Notes: generated by a model not told the origin, from the letters alone. Shown: positions 1 to 6,682, counted from the first letter of the stretch. The stretch is 7,347 bases of DNA from Clostridia bacterium (GCA_003563755.1 PWUB01000126.1:1-7347), one strand, 5' to 3'. Program-made: numbers and translations.

Positions 1-938
1 ATCCCATCACGGCACAGCTCCGTGGGATCGACTCCCTCAACCCTGATGATCCGGCCTTCGCAGACGTTGTGAGCGCCGGAGTCACGTGCGTTTACACCCA
101 GCCGGGAAGCGCCAACATAATCGGGGGAACGGGAATTGCCATCAAGCTCCGCGGCAAGACCGTCGACGAGATGGTGATCCCGGGTACCGAAGGTATGAAG
201 ATGGCCCTCGGTGAGAATCCCAAGCGGGTGTACGGCCAGGGGCGCAAGAAGATGCCCGCCACCCGTATGGGCAACGCGGCGGTGCTGCGGGAGGCCCTGG
301 TGTCAGCCAAGAACTACCTCGACAAGATCGACAGGGCGAAGGCCAAGGCCGAGGAGAAGGGCGAGGAGCCCGATCTCCCCGACAGGAACCTCAAGTGGGA
401 GGCCCTGGGCAAGGTGCTGACGGGCGAGATGTCCGCTCACATCCACTGCCACCGGGCCGACGATATAATGACCGCCATGCGGATCGCCGAGGAGTTCAAC
501 CTCCGCTACAGCCTGGAACACGTGACCGAGGGATACAAGATCAAGGAGATCCTGGCCGAAAAAGGCGTACCGTGCATCGTGGGCCCCCTGCTGATGTCCC
601 GCGGCAAGATGGAGATCAAGGATGTTACCCTGGCCAATCCGGGCATACTGGCCCGTGAGGGGGTCAAGGTCTGTATCCAGATGGACGCTTCGTCAGGGAC
701 CCAGTGGCTCCCCGTGGTGACCGGTCTCGCCGTCCGGGAGGGCATGCCAGAGGATGAGGCCATGAAGGCGATCACCATCAACCCCGCCGAGGTCCTCGGT
801 ATCGAGGACAGGGTGGGAAGCCTCGAAGTGGGCAAGGATGCCGACGTGGCCGTGTTCGACGGCAACCCGCTGCAGAACCTGACCAAGTGCGAGCTGACCC
901 TGATCGACGGAGAAGTGCTACACCAGCTTGACACATAG
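1..938 (+). CDS. Imidazolonepropionase-like amidohydrolase, 3' part
   Basis: Metal-dependent hydrolase of the amidohydrolase superfamily, 5' end outside the window. The frame is open from base 3 through GTG 69, so that GTG is not the true start: the residues before it (PITAQLRGIDSLNPDDPAF) already match the family. About 311 codons are visible. Numbering from GTG 69, I see the PGSANIIGG segment (12-20), the family stretch GRKKMPATRMG (58-68), a putative metal-binding H-x-H-x-H followed by RADDI (H124, H126, H128), LEHVTEGYKI (149-158), VGPLLMSRGKME (171-182), and an aspartate at D206 at the likely catalytic-base position. The C-terminal strand INPAEVLGIEDRVGSLEVGKDADVAVFDG is typical of cyclic amidohydrolases. 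The first metal-binding HxH lies upstream and cannot be checked. Many relatives have Asp-His-Pro at the catalytic aspartate; here it is Asp-Ala-Ser. No signal peptide can be assessed and the substrate is unknown. Family call is firm, specific function is not. Confidence 0.88.
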   Translation, partial: PITAQLRGIDSLNPDDPAFADVVSAGVTCVYTQPGSANIIGGTGIAIKLRGKTVDEMVIPGTEGMKMALGENPKRVYGQGRKKMPATRMGNAAVLREALVSAKNYLDKIDRAKAKAEEKGEEPDLPDRNLKWEALGKVLTGEMSAHIHCHRADDIMTAMRIAEEFNLRYSLEHVTEGYKIKEILAEKGVPCIVGPLLMSRGKMEIKDVTLANPGILAREGVKVCIQMDASSGTQWLPVVTGLAVREGMPEDEAMKAITINPAEVLGIEDRVGSLEVGKDADVAVFDGNPLQNLTKCELTLIDGEVLHQLDT

Positions 939-943
939 AATGA

Positions 944-981
944 CGGGTTTTGCACCGCGCAGCAGAGCAGTGCACAACCCG
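944..981 (+). other. Imperfect stem-loop between amidohydrolase and flavin reductase genes
   Basis: The arms at 944-955 and 970-981 pair over 12 positions with one T-C mismatch (CGGGTTTTGCAC against GTGCACAACCCG), enclosing a 14-base loop. It starts 6 bases after the amidohydrolase stop and ends 9 bases before the Shine-Dalgarno of the next gene. No T-run follows, so it is not a standard intrinsic terminator. It could be an mRNA processing or stability element, an attenuator or an operator. The right arm overlaps a short direct repeat, GTGCACAAC (970-978) and GTACACAAC (982-990). Confidence 0.4.
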
Positions 982-990
982 GTACACAAC

Positions 991-999
991 AGGAAGGAG
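991..999 (+). promoter_or_regulatory. Ribosome binding site fixing the flavin reductase start
   Basis: AGGAAGGAG lies 9 bases before GTG 1009. The in-frame TTG at 928 has no comparable site, would overlap the end of the amidohydrolase gene, and would add 27 residues unlike the family N-terminus. Confidence 0.7.
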
Positions 1000-1008
1000 C
1001 GATCCGGC

Positions 1009-1575
1009 GTGCCCAAGATAACCCTGGATCCCGCGACCTCTCTCTACCCGGTTCCCGCGGTAATGGTCAGCTGTGCGGGGGTTTCCGGCGAGGCGAACAT
1101 CATCACCATCGCGTGGACGGGCGTCATGTGCTCCGACCCTCCGGTGGTCAGCATCGGAGTGCGGGAGAGCCGTCATTCCCACGCCCTGATAGCGGACACC
1201 GGTGAGTTCGTGGTGAACATCCCCGCTGTGGCCCAGGTGAAAGCCCTGGATCTGTGCGGGGTGGTATCCGGCAGCGGCGACGATAAGTTTGAGCTCACAG
1301 GGCTGACCGCGGCGCCGGCGACACGCCTGGAGCATGCGCCCATCATAGAGGAATGCCCCATAAACCTCGAGTGCCAGGTGATAGACCGCCTCAGCCTGGG
1401 CAGTCACGACTGTTTCGTAGGGCAGATCGTCGCGGTCTGTGTCGATGAAGGATGGACCGATGGTGAGGGCGGCTTACGCCTCAGGCCGGACCAGCTGATA
1501 GCCTACGCCCGGGGAGCCTATTACGGTCTCGGCCAGGTGCTCGGAGCACACGGTTTCGCCGCACACAAGGGCTGA
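1009..1575 (+). CDS. Flavin reductase family protein (flavoredoxin-like, FMN-binding split barrel)
   Basis: A 188-residue cytoplasmic protein of the flavin reductase-like/flavoredoxin family, which binds FMN in a split beta-barrel and transfers electrons from NAD(P)H or other donors. GTG 1009 is chosen because it has a good Shine-Dalgarno at 991-999 and gives the usual short N-terminus. Visible features are the YPVPAVMVSCAG strand (13-24), NIITIAWTGVMCSDPPVVSIGV (30-51) which carries the FMN-binding Thr-Ile-Ala-Trp region and the Asp-Pro-Pro turn, SRHSHALI (54-61), FVVNIP (67-72), and DLCGVVSGSGDDKF (81-94), a segment common in flavoredoxins of anaerobes. A late conserved Gln-Leu-Ile-Ala-Tyr is at 162-166, and C22, C41, C83, C116, C122 and C144 give a fairly high cysteine count. 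Length is normal. It follows the amidohydrolase gene by 70 bases and precedes sfsA by 28. No partner oxygenase or reductase is in view, so the redox partner is unknown. Confidence 0.88.
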   Translation: MPKITLDPATSLYPVPAVMVSCAGVSGEANIITIAWTGVMCSDPPVVSIGVRESRHSHALIADTGEFVVNIPAVAQVKALDLCGVVSGSGDDKFELTGLTAAPATRLEHAPIIEECPINLECQVIDRLSLGSHDCFVGQIVAVCVDEGWTDGEGGLRLRPDQLIAYARGAYYGLGQVLGAHGFAAHKG

Positions 1576-1603
1576 GAGCGACCCTGGCGGAGGGGGAAGA
1601 CCG

Positions 1604-2380
1604 GTGTACTGTCTCGATGTGCCCCGGGAGGGGTGGGGTGTCACCTTCAGCTTCCCCCTCTCCGAGGGGCGGTTCGTGCGGCGGTTGAACCGCTTCGCCG
1701 CGGAGGTGGAACTGGACGGCCGCATCCAGGTAGTTCACGTGCCCAACACGGGAAGGATGACCCAGCTCCTCACCCCGGGCAACCGAATAGTACTTGCAGA
1801 CCGCCGGTCGCCCTCGCGGGCAACCACCCATGACCTGATCCTGGCCGCCGTGGACGATTCCGATGCCGGCCCGGGCCCGTCATGGGTGCTGATCGACTCG
1901 CGAACCCCCATGGACGTGTTCTTCGGGGCCCTTCGAGAAGACCGCCTTCGCGAGTTCGCCGGCTACGATGTCCACGAGCGCGAAAAGACCAGGGGGAACA
2001 GCCGTTTTGATTTCCGCCTCTCCGGTTGCAGCCGCCGCCCCTGCTGGATAGAACTGAAATCAGTCACTTTCGCCGCCCCTTCCCCCTGGGGCAGGGAAGC
2101 CCGATTTCCCGACGCCCCCACGGCGCGTGCAGTTCGTCACCTCGAGCACCTCGTAGATGCGGTGATGGGTGGTCACCGATGTGCGGTGGTGTTTGCCGTG
2201 TGTCGGCCCGATGCCAGGTTCGCCGCGCCCAACGAGACGGTGGACCCCCTGTTCGCCCGAACCCTGTGGGAAGCGGCATTCGCGGGAGTGGAGGTGTACG
2301 CGTATCGATTCTTGTCTGATCCCACCGAAGGTTGTCGTCTGCAAGATCGTCTACCGGTAAGAATAAGCAAAATTGACTAG
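1604..2380 (+). CDS. sfsA: DNA/RNA nuclease SfsA
   Basis: SfsA family protein of 258 residues, slightly longer than the roughly 234-residue E. coli protein. The family was named for sugar-fermentation stimulation in E. coli; its fold is an N-terminal OB-like domain followed by a PD-(D/E)XK nuclease domain. Sequence support in order: RFVRRLNRFAAEVELDG (23-39), HVPNTGRM (45-52) with the hallmark Pro-Asn-Thr-Gly-Arg, WVLIDSRTP (94-102), SRFDF (133-137) supplying the probable metal-binding D136, IELKSVT (149-155) supplying the E150-x-K152 nuclease pair, FPDAPTARAVRHLEHL (168-183), and VVFAVCRPDARFAAPNETVDPLFA (195-218). GTG 1604 is supported by a GGAGGGGG-type Shine-Dalgarno at about 1588-1596; GTG 1619 has none. 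Only 28 bases separate it from the flavin reductase gene, so the two are probably co-transcribed. The nuclease residues are intact and nothing suggests degeneration. The physiological role is unsettled in the family. Confidence 0.95.
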   Translation: MYCLDVPREGWGVTFSFPLSEGRFVRRLNRFAAEVELDGRIQVVHVPNTGRMTQLLTPGNRIVLADRRSPSRATTHDLILAAVDDSDAGPGPSWVLIDSRTPMDVFFGALREDRLREFAGYDVHEREKTRGNSRFDFRLSGCSRRPCWIELKSVTFAAPSPWGREARFPDAPTARAVRHLEHLVDAVMGGHRCAVVFAVCRPDARFAAPNETVDPLFARTLWEAAFAGVEVYAYRFLSDPTEGCRLQDRLPVRISKID

Positions 2381-2438
2381 CCCAGCTGCGCCAGACCCCC
2401 CTCAATCAGCCTCAACCGCTCGCCACCGCATTTGCTGC

Positions 2439-2454
2439 CCACGACATTTAGTGC
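2439..2454 (+). promoter_or_regulatory. Probable distal NrdR box
   Basis: CCACGACATTTAGTGC matches the NrdR box consensus acaCwAtATaTwGtgt at about 11 of 16 positions, best in the right half (TTTAGTGC). Its centre lies 33 bases upstream of the centre of the stronger box at 2472-2487. NrdR sites usually occur as pairs about three helical turns apart, which fits, although the 17-base gap is about one base longer than the common 15-16. Confidence 0.5.
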
Positions 2455-2471
2455 TATGTTGGGTCACGTAA

Positions 2472-2487
2472 GCGCAATATATAGTGT
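2472..2487 (+). promoter_or_regulatory. NrdR box (proximal)
   Basis: GCGCAATATATAGTGT matches 14 of 16 positions of the NrdR box consensus acaCwAtATaTwGtgt and is nearly palindromic. It lies 25 bases upstream of the nrdR start codon and overlaps the putative -10 hexamer TATAGT (2480-2485), so bound NrdR would block RNA polymerase. Its position directly before nrdR-nrdJ predicts autoregulation and control of the reductase by NrdR. Confidence 0.82.
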
Positions 2488-2496
2488 TGTGCGGGC

Positions 2497-2505
2497 AGGA
2501 GGTGA
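2497..2505 (+). promoter_or_regulatory. Ribosome binding site of nrdR
   Basis: AGGAGGTGA is an almost full anti-16S match and lies 7 bases before ATG 2513 and 4 bases before GTG 2510. It selects the ATG at 2513 and rules out the upstream in-frame start at 2432, which would place the NrdR boxes inside the coding region. Confidence 0.8.
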
Positions 2506-2512
2506 CCGTGTG

Positions 2513-2977
2513 ATGAAATGCCCTCACTGCGGTGAACAGAGCAGCAGGGTCCTGGATTCGCGTTCCGTCGAGGCCGGCCGCAGCGTGCGGAGACGCCGGG
2601 AGTGTGCCAGCTGCAAGCGGCGTTTCACCACGTACGAGCGCATAGACAGCGGGCCCCTGGTCGTCGTCAAGAGAGACGGCCGGAGGGAGCGGTTCGATCG
2701 AGACAAGATCCTCAAGGGCCTCATGACTGCCTGCGAGAAGAGGCCCGTATCCATGGATGCTCTGCAGCAGCTGGTCAACGATGTTGACTACCAGATAAGG
2801 GCTGAATTTGCTGAGGAGGTCACCTCGAAGACCATAGGGGAGAAGGTCATGGATAGACTCCGGGACCTGGACGAGGTCGCTTACGTGCGCTTCGCTTCGG
2901 TGTACCGTCTGTTCGCCGATGTCGAGGCCTTTCGCCGGGAGGTTGCCAGACTGAGACAGGACCGAGGAGAGGAGTGA
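2513..2977 (+). CDS. nrdR: Transcriptional repressor NrdR
   Basis: NrdR is the bacterial repressor of ribonucleotide reductase genes. It reads ATP/dATP through an ATP-cone and binds paired NrdR boxes through a zinc ribbon. The 154 residues are the normal family length when started at ATG 2513, giving the classic MKCPHCG N-terminus. The zinc ribbon uses C3-x2-C6 and C31-x2-C34; between them lie VLDSRSVEAGRSVRRRREC (13-31) and then KRRFTTYERID (35-45), both characteristic. The ATP-cone covers about 49-139, with VVVKRDGRRERFDRDKILKGL (50-70) and the end EVAYVRFASVYRLFADVEAF (121-140). GTG 2510, the codon directly before, is a possible alternative start that would add one residue. The gene is followed after 4 bases by nrdJ, so both share one transcript. 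The box at 2472-2487 directly upstream indicates autoregulation. No key residue is missing. Confidence 0.97.
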   Translation: MKCPHCGEQSSRVLDSRSVEAGRSVRRRRECASCKRRFTTYERIDSGPLVVVKRDGRRERFDRDKILKGLMTACEKRPVSMDALQQLVNDVDYQIRAEFAEEVTSKTIGEKVMDRLRDLDEVAYVRFASVYRLFADVEAFRREVARLRQDRGEE

Positions 2978-2981
2978 TACA

Positions 2982-5540
2982 GTGACTGACGAGCAAAGGG
3001 TTGATGACGACGTCGGGCTATCGGACAACGCTCTTACCGTGCTCAAGAAGCGGTACCTCGCCAAGGACAGCACCGGCGAGCCCGTCGAGACACCTCGAGA
3101 GATGTTCATGCGCGTTGCCAGGAACGTGGCTGCGATGGACATTCTCTATCATCCCGACATCTACGATCCCGACGGCGTCGTTGAGTGCCCCCCGAGACGC
3201 GGGGACGCCGGAGATGATGATAAGCTGCCCGAGATCCCTTACCTATCTGAGCACGATGTTCAGACCCTGAGACGAGCCTGGGACCGGTCGGTCCGCGAAG
3301 GGAAGATCAGGGTTTCCTTCGAGGAGGTCGCAGAACTGGCCCGAAGGTACGAGGAGGAGGTGAAGCGTCTCGGTGATGATTTCTTCAACCTCATGGTCCA
3401 GCGACACTTCATACCGAACTCTCCCACGCTGATGAACGCCGGTAGGGAGCTTCAGCAGCTCGCGGCGTGTTTTGTTCTGCCCATAGAGGACAGCATGGAG
3501 AGTATTTTCGAAAGCATCAAGGATGCCGCGCTCATACATAAGTCCGGGGGAGGAACGGGATTCAGCTTCACCCGCCTGCGACCGAAGAACGACGTGGTCC
3601 GCACCACGGGCGGCATTGCCAGCGGCCCCGTGTCCTTTCTGAAGGTGTTCAACGCCGCCACCGAGGCTGTGAAGCAGGGGGGAACCCGGCGCGGTGCCAA
3701 CATGGGCATTCTGCGGGTTGACCACCCGGACATAGAGGAGTTCATCACCTGCAAGAGCGATACCTCTGCCATCACCAACTTCAACCTCTCCGTCGCTCTC
3801 ACCGACGAGTTCATGGAGGCGCTCAGAGCCGGAGATGACTACTCCCTCGTCAATCCCAGAAACGGCGAGGTGGTTAGGACCGTCGCGGCGGACAAGATCT
3901 TCGGCCTGCTGGCGGAGATGGCGTACAAGAACGGCGAACCCGGGATCATCTTCATCGACCGTATCAACGATGATAACCCCACGCCCGCCCTGGGGGAGGT
4001 GGAGAGCACGAATCCGTGCGGCGAGCAGCCCCTGCTGCCGTACGAGAGCTGCAACCTGGGCAGCATCAACCTCAGTGCCTTCGTCCGATACACGGGATGG
4101 GTGGGGGACGGGAGCTCACCCGATTACCGGTCGGCCATCGACTGGGACGGCCTGGCGGATGTGGTGAGGCGCTCCGTTCATTTCTTGGACAATGTCATAG
4201 ATGCCAGCAAGTATCCCGTGGCAGAGATCGGTCGGATGACCCGGGCCAACAGGAAGATCGGTCTGGGTGTCATGGGCTGGGCGGAGGTGCTGCTGAGGCT
4301 GGGCGTGCCCTATGACAGCGAGGAAGCGGTGGAGCTGGGCGCTGAGATGATGGCCTTTTTGGATCGCGAAGCGAAGAAGGCGAGCGAAGCCCTGGCCAGG
4401 ACCCGCGGCGCGTTCCCCAGCTACCAGGGAAGTGTGCACGAGCATGTGGGGATCCTGCAGCGCAACGCGACCACGACCACCATCGCGCCCACAGGAACCA
4501 TCAGCATCATCGGGGGGACAAGCAGCGGCGTCGAGCCCCTGTTCAGTATCGCGTTCACCCGCCACGTCCTGGACGGTGAGAAGCTGGTGGAGGTGAACCC
4601 GGTGTTCGAAGAGGTCGCCACCGAGGGCGGTTTCCACTCCCAGGAGCTTCTGGGCAAGTTGGCAGAGGGGGAACCCCTCGGGTCCCAGCGGTACGTACCG
4701 GAAACCGTCCGCAGGGTGTTCGTGACCGCCCTTGACATCCGACCGGACTGGCACATCCGGATGCAGGCGGCGTTTCAGGCTCACACAGACAACGCTGTCA
4801 GCAAGACCATCAACTTCCCCCAGGCCACGTCCCAAAAGGAGATCGCCCAATCCTTCAGGCAGGCGTACGAGCTGGGGTGCAAGGGACTGACGGTCTACAG
4901 GGTCGGCAGCCGCGACGAGCAGGTGCTGACGGTGGGTGACGCACAGCAGCAGCAGAAAGAGAGGGAGTCCAGGGAGGCCCGGGCCCGGGGCCCCGCCGAG
5001 GAATGGGGGCACATCAAGCCGCTGCCCAGGACGGGACGCCTCCACGGGGTAACGGTCCGCAAGGCCACCCCAATGGGCAACCTGTTTTTGACTCTGAACG
5101 TGCACCGGGGGCACCCCTTCGAGCTGTTCGCCCCCATCGGCAAGGCGGGCAGTGACGTCACTGCGTTCACGGAGGCCATCGCCCGGCTCATCTCCCTCGC
5201 TTTCCGCTGCGGAGTGGACCCGGCGGCGGTGGCGGACCAGCTCGTGGGCATCGGTGGAAGCCGCTCCGTCGGCTTCGGTCCCAACCGCGTTCGGTCCGTG
5301 CCCGATGCCATCGGCCAGTTCATACAGGATTGCGTTGAATCCGCCGCTGCCGGCGCCGCATCCGGTGATGATGATCCCGGTGACGGCCTGCAGCAGCTCG
5401 ATCTTCTGAACATGACCGCCGGCAGCAACAGCGAGGAGTCGAGGGATAGATTCTCCCTGTGCCCGGCCTGTGGGCTTAGCACCCTCGTTTACCAGGAAGG
5501 CTGCGTCAGCTGCGTCTCCTGTGGATACACTGAATGCTGA
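2982..5540 (+). CDS. nrdJ: Adenosylcobalamin-dependent (class II) ribonucleoside-diphosphate reductase NrdJ
   Basis: Cytoplasmic enzyme of 852 residues reducing ribonucleotides to deoxyribonucleotides with a thiyl radical generated from adenosylcobalamin; it needs no oxygen and no separate radical subunit. The N-terminal reductase domain starts at LSDNALTVLKKRYL (13-26). Active-site residues are visible by analogy with Thermotoga NrdJ: C163 (AACFVLP) and C357 (ESCNLGSINL) as the reducible pair, and N344-P-C346-G-E348 carrying the thiyl-radical cysteine plus the assisting Asn and Glu. The 11-residue spacing from C346 to C357 matches that enzyme. Further marks are PNSPTLMNAG (145-154), GGTRRGANMG (233-242), ATTTTIAPTGTISII (496-510) and the barrel end GCKGLTVYR (632-640). 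A charged Gln/Glu/Arg linker (about 655-670) leads to a TSCPD domain (about 688-785) and a cysteine-rich tail with C827-x2-C830, C841-x2-C844 and C847/C852, probably zinc-binding and redox-relay. There is no N-terminal ATP-cone. GTG 2982 has GAGGAGAGGAG just upstream, overlapping the nrdR end. Confidence 0.97.
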   Translation: MTDEQRVDDDVGLSDNALTVLKKRYLAKDSTGEPVETPREMFMRVARNVAAMDILYHPDIYDPDGVVECPPRRGDAGDDDKLPEIPYLSEHDVQTLRRAWDRSVREGKIRVSFEEVAELARRYEEEVKRLGDDFFNLMVQRHFIPNSPTLMNAGRELQQLAACFVLPIEDSMESIFESIKDAALIHKSGGGTGFSFTRLRPKNDVVRTTGGIASGPVSFLKVFNAATEAVKQGGTRRGANMGILRVDHPDIEEFITCKSDTSAITNFNLSVALTDEFMEALRAGDDYSLVNPRNGEVVRTVAADKIFGLLAEMAYKNGEPGIIFIDRINDDNPTPALGEVESTNPCGEQPLLPYESCNLGSINLSAFVRYTGWVGDGSSPDYRSAIDWDGLADVVRRSVHFLDNVIDASKYPVAEIGRMTRANRKIGLGVMGWAEVLLRLGVPYDSEEAVELGAEMMAFLDREAKKASEALARTRGAFPSYQGSVHEHVGILQRNATTTTIAPTGTISIIGGTSSGVEPLFSIAFTRHVLDGEKLVEVNPVFEEVATEGGFHSQELLGKLAEGEPLGSQRYVPETVRRVFVTALDIRPDWHIRMQAAFQAHTDNAVSKTINFPQATSQKEIAQSFRQAYELGCKGLTVYRVGSRDEQVLTVGDAQQQQKERESREARARGPAEEWGHIKPLPRTGRLHGVTVRKATPMGNLFLTLNVHRGHPFELFAPIGKAGSDVTAFTEAIARLISLAFRCGVDPAAVADQLVGIGGSRSVGFGPNRVRSVPDAIGQFIQDCVESAAAGAASGDDDPGDGLQQLDLLNMTAGSNSEESRDRFSLCPACGLSTLVYQEGCVSCVSCGYTEC

Positions 5541-5549
5541 GAGACATCG

Positions 5550-5582
5550 GGGGTCGGCACCGGTGCTTCCGGAACCGACCCC
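5550..5582 (+). terminator. Hairpin after nrdJ, possible terminator
   Basis: GGGGTCGG (5550-5557) pairs perfectly with CCGACCCC (5575-5582), and the enclosed segment can form a small second hairpin, CCGG (5560-5563) with CCGG (5569-5572). It begins 10 bases after the nrdJ stop. No T-run follows, so it is at best an imperfect intrinsic terminator; it could also stabilise the 3' end of the nrdR-nrdJ mRNA. Confidence 0.45.
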
Positions 5583-5626
5583 TGTGCTGCTGCATTCGCC
5601 CGCACGGATGATCCTATCGGAGATGG

Positions 5627-6682
5627 ATGTTCCGAATGTATAAGATGATAGCCGAGGAAATCTCGAGGGATCCCGGGGTGTGCCTGCTCTGGGGAGCTCC
5701 CGACACGGGTAAGACCACCATGACAGCCTTCCTCGCCAGCTTCTGCGCCGACCGCGGTCTGTCGGTGGCGGTCGTTGACGGTGATGTTGGACAGTCCGAC
5801 GTAGGTCCCCCGGGGACCATCGGACTGGGCTTTGTTGCCGCGGTGGTTCCCACCTTGAAGGCCGTGGGGCCCTCTGCCCTGTACTTCGTGGGTTCCACCT
5901 CGCCCCGGGGCCACGAGCTGCGGTGCGCCGTCGGCACTCACCTCATGGTGCAGCTGGCCCTCCGATCCGGAGCCGATGTCGTGGTGGTCGATACCGCCGG
6001 GGCTGTCTTCGGAGGTGGTGCGAGGCTGCTCAGGGAGGCGGAACTCGATCTTCTGCGGCCGAGATACCTCCTGGCGCTGCAGCGAACAGCGGAACTGGAG
6101 CACCTTCTCAGGGTGCCCGGGCCGCGCGGTTCATCAAGGATCGTACGTCTTCCCCCCCTTCCGAAGGTGAGACGAAGGGGCGGTGGGGAACGGCGCCGCA
6201 ACCGTGAGCGAAGCTTTGCCCGGCACCTCTCGGGGGCGGTCGAGCACACCATCAGCATCGCCGGGATCGGTATCAGCGGTACTTTCTTCGGGTCGGGCCG
6301 GCGGGCGGCTGGACCGGAGACCGGTCTTCCCGCGGGCCTGGTCGGGGAGGTCATCCATGCCGAGTGGGTTCCCGAGGGCCTGTACGTCGTCGTGCGAGAT
6401 TCGTGTCCGCAGGAGAGGATCCACGCCCTGGAGGAGTCGGGGGGGAGGGTGCTCGTGAGGAGGGAGCGGGATTTCGCCAATCGTCTGGTGGGTCTGCTCG
6501 ACGGCGAGGGGCTGGCCCGCGATGTCGGTATACTGTTGGGTGTTCATTTTCAGGCCCGAAAGCTGCACGTGCTGGCCTCCGCGGAGGCACCGTCGGCCGC
6601 CCGGGAGATCAGGTTCGGCAGGCTTCGCGTCACGAGGGCCGGGCGCGAGCTGCCCCCGGGATCGTGCAGCGCGGGTCTCTGA
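5627..6682 (+). CDS. Clp1/Grc3-type P-loop polynucleotide 5'-hydroxyl kinase-like protein
   Basis: A 351-residue protein of the Clp1/Grc3/Nol9 polynucleotide kinase family, whose studied members phosphorylate 5'-OH ends of RNA or DNA in eukaryotic and archaeal RNA processing. Kinase motifs appear in order: Walker A GAPDTGKTT (23-31); Walker B in the family form D-x-D-x-G-Q at 51-56, followed by SDVGPPGTIGLG (57-68); YFVGSTSPRGHELR (86-99); VVVVDTAGAVFGGGA (118-132), where the clasp sits (T123-A-G125, without the Trp of eukaryotic Clp1); LLALQRTAELEHLLR (148-162); and an arginine-rich stretch (182-199) containing the lid pattern R195-x3-R199. A C-terminal domain (about 210-340) has LVGEV and DVGILLGVHF typical of the family. 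No signal peptide or membrane segment is seen. ATG 5627 is the first start after an in-frame stop at 5609-5611, but its Shine-Dalgarno is weak; ATGs at 5636 and 5645 are alternatives. It stands 86 bases after nrdJ, across a hairpin. Bacterial role and substrate are unknown. Confidence 0.82.
   Translation: MFRMYKMIAEEISRDPGVCLLWGAPDTGKTTMTAFLASFCADRGLSVAVVDGDVGQSDVGPPGTIGLGFVAAVVPTLKAVGPSALYFVGSTSPRGHELRCAVGTHLMVQLALRSGADVVVVDTAGAVFGGGARLLREAELDLLRPRYLLALQRTAELEHLLRVPGPRGSSRIVRLPPLPKVRRRGGGERRRNRERSFARHLSGAVEHTISIAGIGISGTFFGSGRRAAGPETGLPAGLVGEVIHAEWVPEGLYVVVRDSCPQERIHALEESGGRVLVRRERDFANRLVGLLDGEGLARDVGILLGVHFQARKLHVLASAEAPSAAREIRFGRLRVTRAGRELPPGSCSAGL

Larger units (their letters stand above)
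2381..2509 (+). promoter_or_regulatory. sfsA-nrdR intergenic regulatory region
   Basis: This 129-base gap has no gene. Its first half (2381-2435) shows no clear hairpin or T-run, so sfsA has no obvious terminator here. The second half is relatively AT-rich for this window and holds two NrdR-box-like sites and a possible promoter. TATAGT at 2480-2485 can serve as a -10 element; the nearest -35-like hexamer is TTGGGT at 2459-2464, with a short 15-base spacer and only three consensus bases. If used, transcription would start near 2492 and leave a leader of about 20 bases. The AT-rich character could also be due to the boxes alone. Confidence 0.4.

Noticed and set aside
928..1008. Extended flavin reductase start at TTG 928
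   Set aside because: It would overlap the amidohydrolase end, has no ribosome binding site and adds 27 residues unlike the family; GTG 1009 has a good Shine-Dalgarno.
2432..2512. Extended nrdR start at TTG 2432
   Set aside because: The NrdR N-terminus is MKCPHCG at 2513; the extension would translate the NrdR boxes and the promoter region.
2402..3142. A 246-codon minus-strand open frame over nrdR and the nrdJ start
   Set aside because: It covers the NrdR boxes, all of nrdR and the nrdJ N-terminus in antisense. The + strand proteins are unmistakable and no domain is visible in the reverse frame.
4116..5114. A 332-codon minus-strand open frame inside nrdJ
   Set aside because: It is antisense to conserved NrdJ coding sequence, its translation is low-complexity and unlike any family I know, and high-GC codon bias readily produces such shadow frames.
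6120..6250. Possible frameshift in the arginine-rich middle of the kinase
   Set aside because: The reading frame recovers family-like sequence on both sides without a shift, and basic residues are expected around the lid region.
5938..6480. Minus-strand open frame of 180 codons and + strand alternate frames inside the kinase gene
   Set aside because: The kinase frame keeps ordered family motifs throughout, while the others are Arg/Pro/Ser-rich shadows typical of GC-rich DNA.
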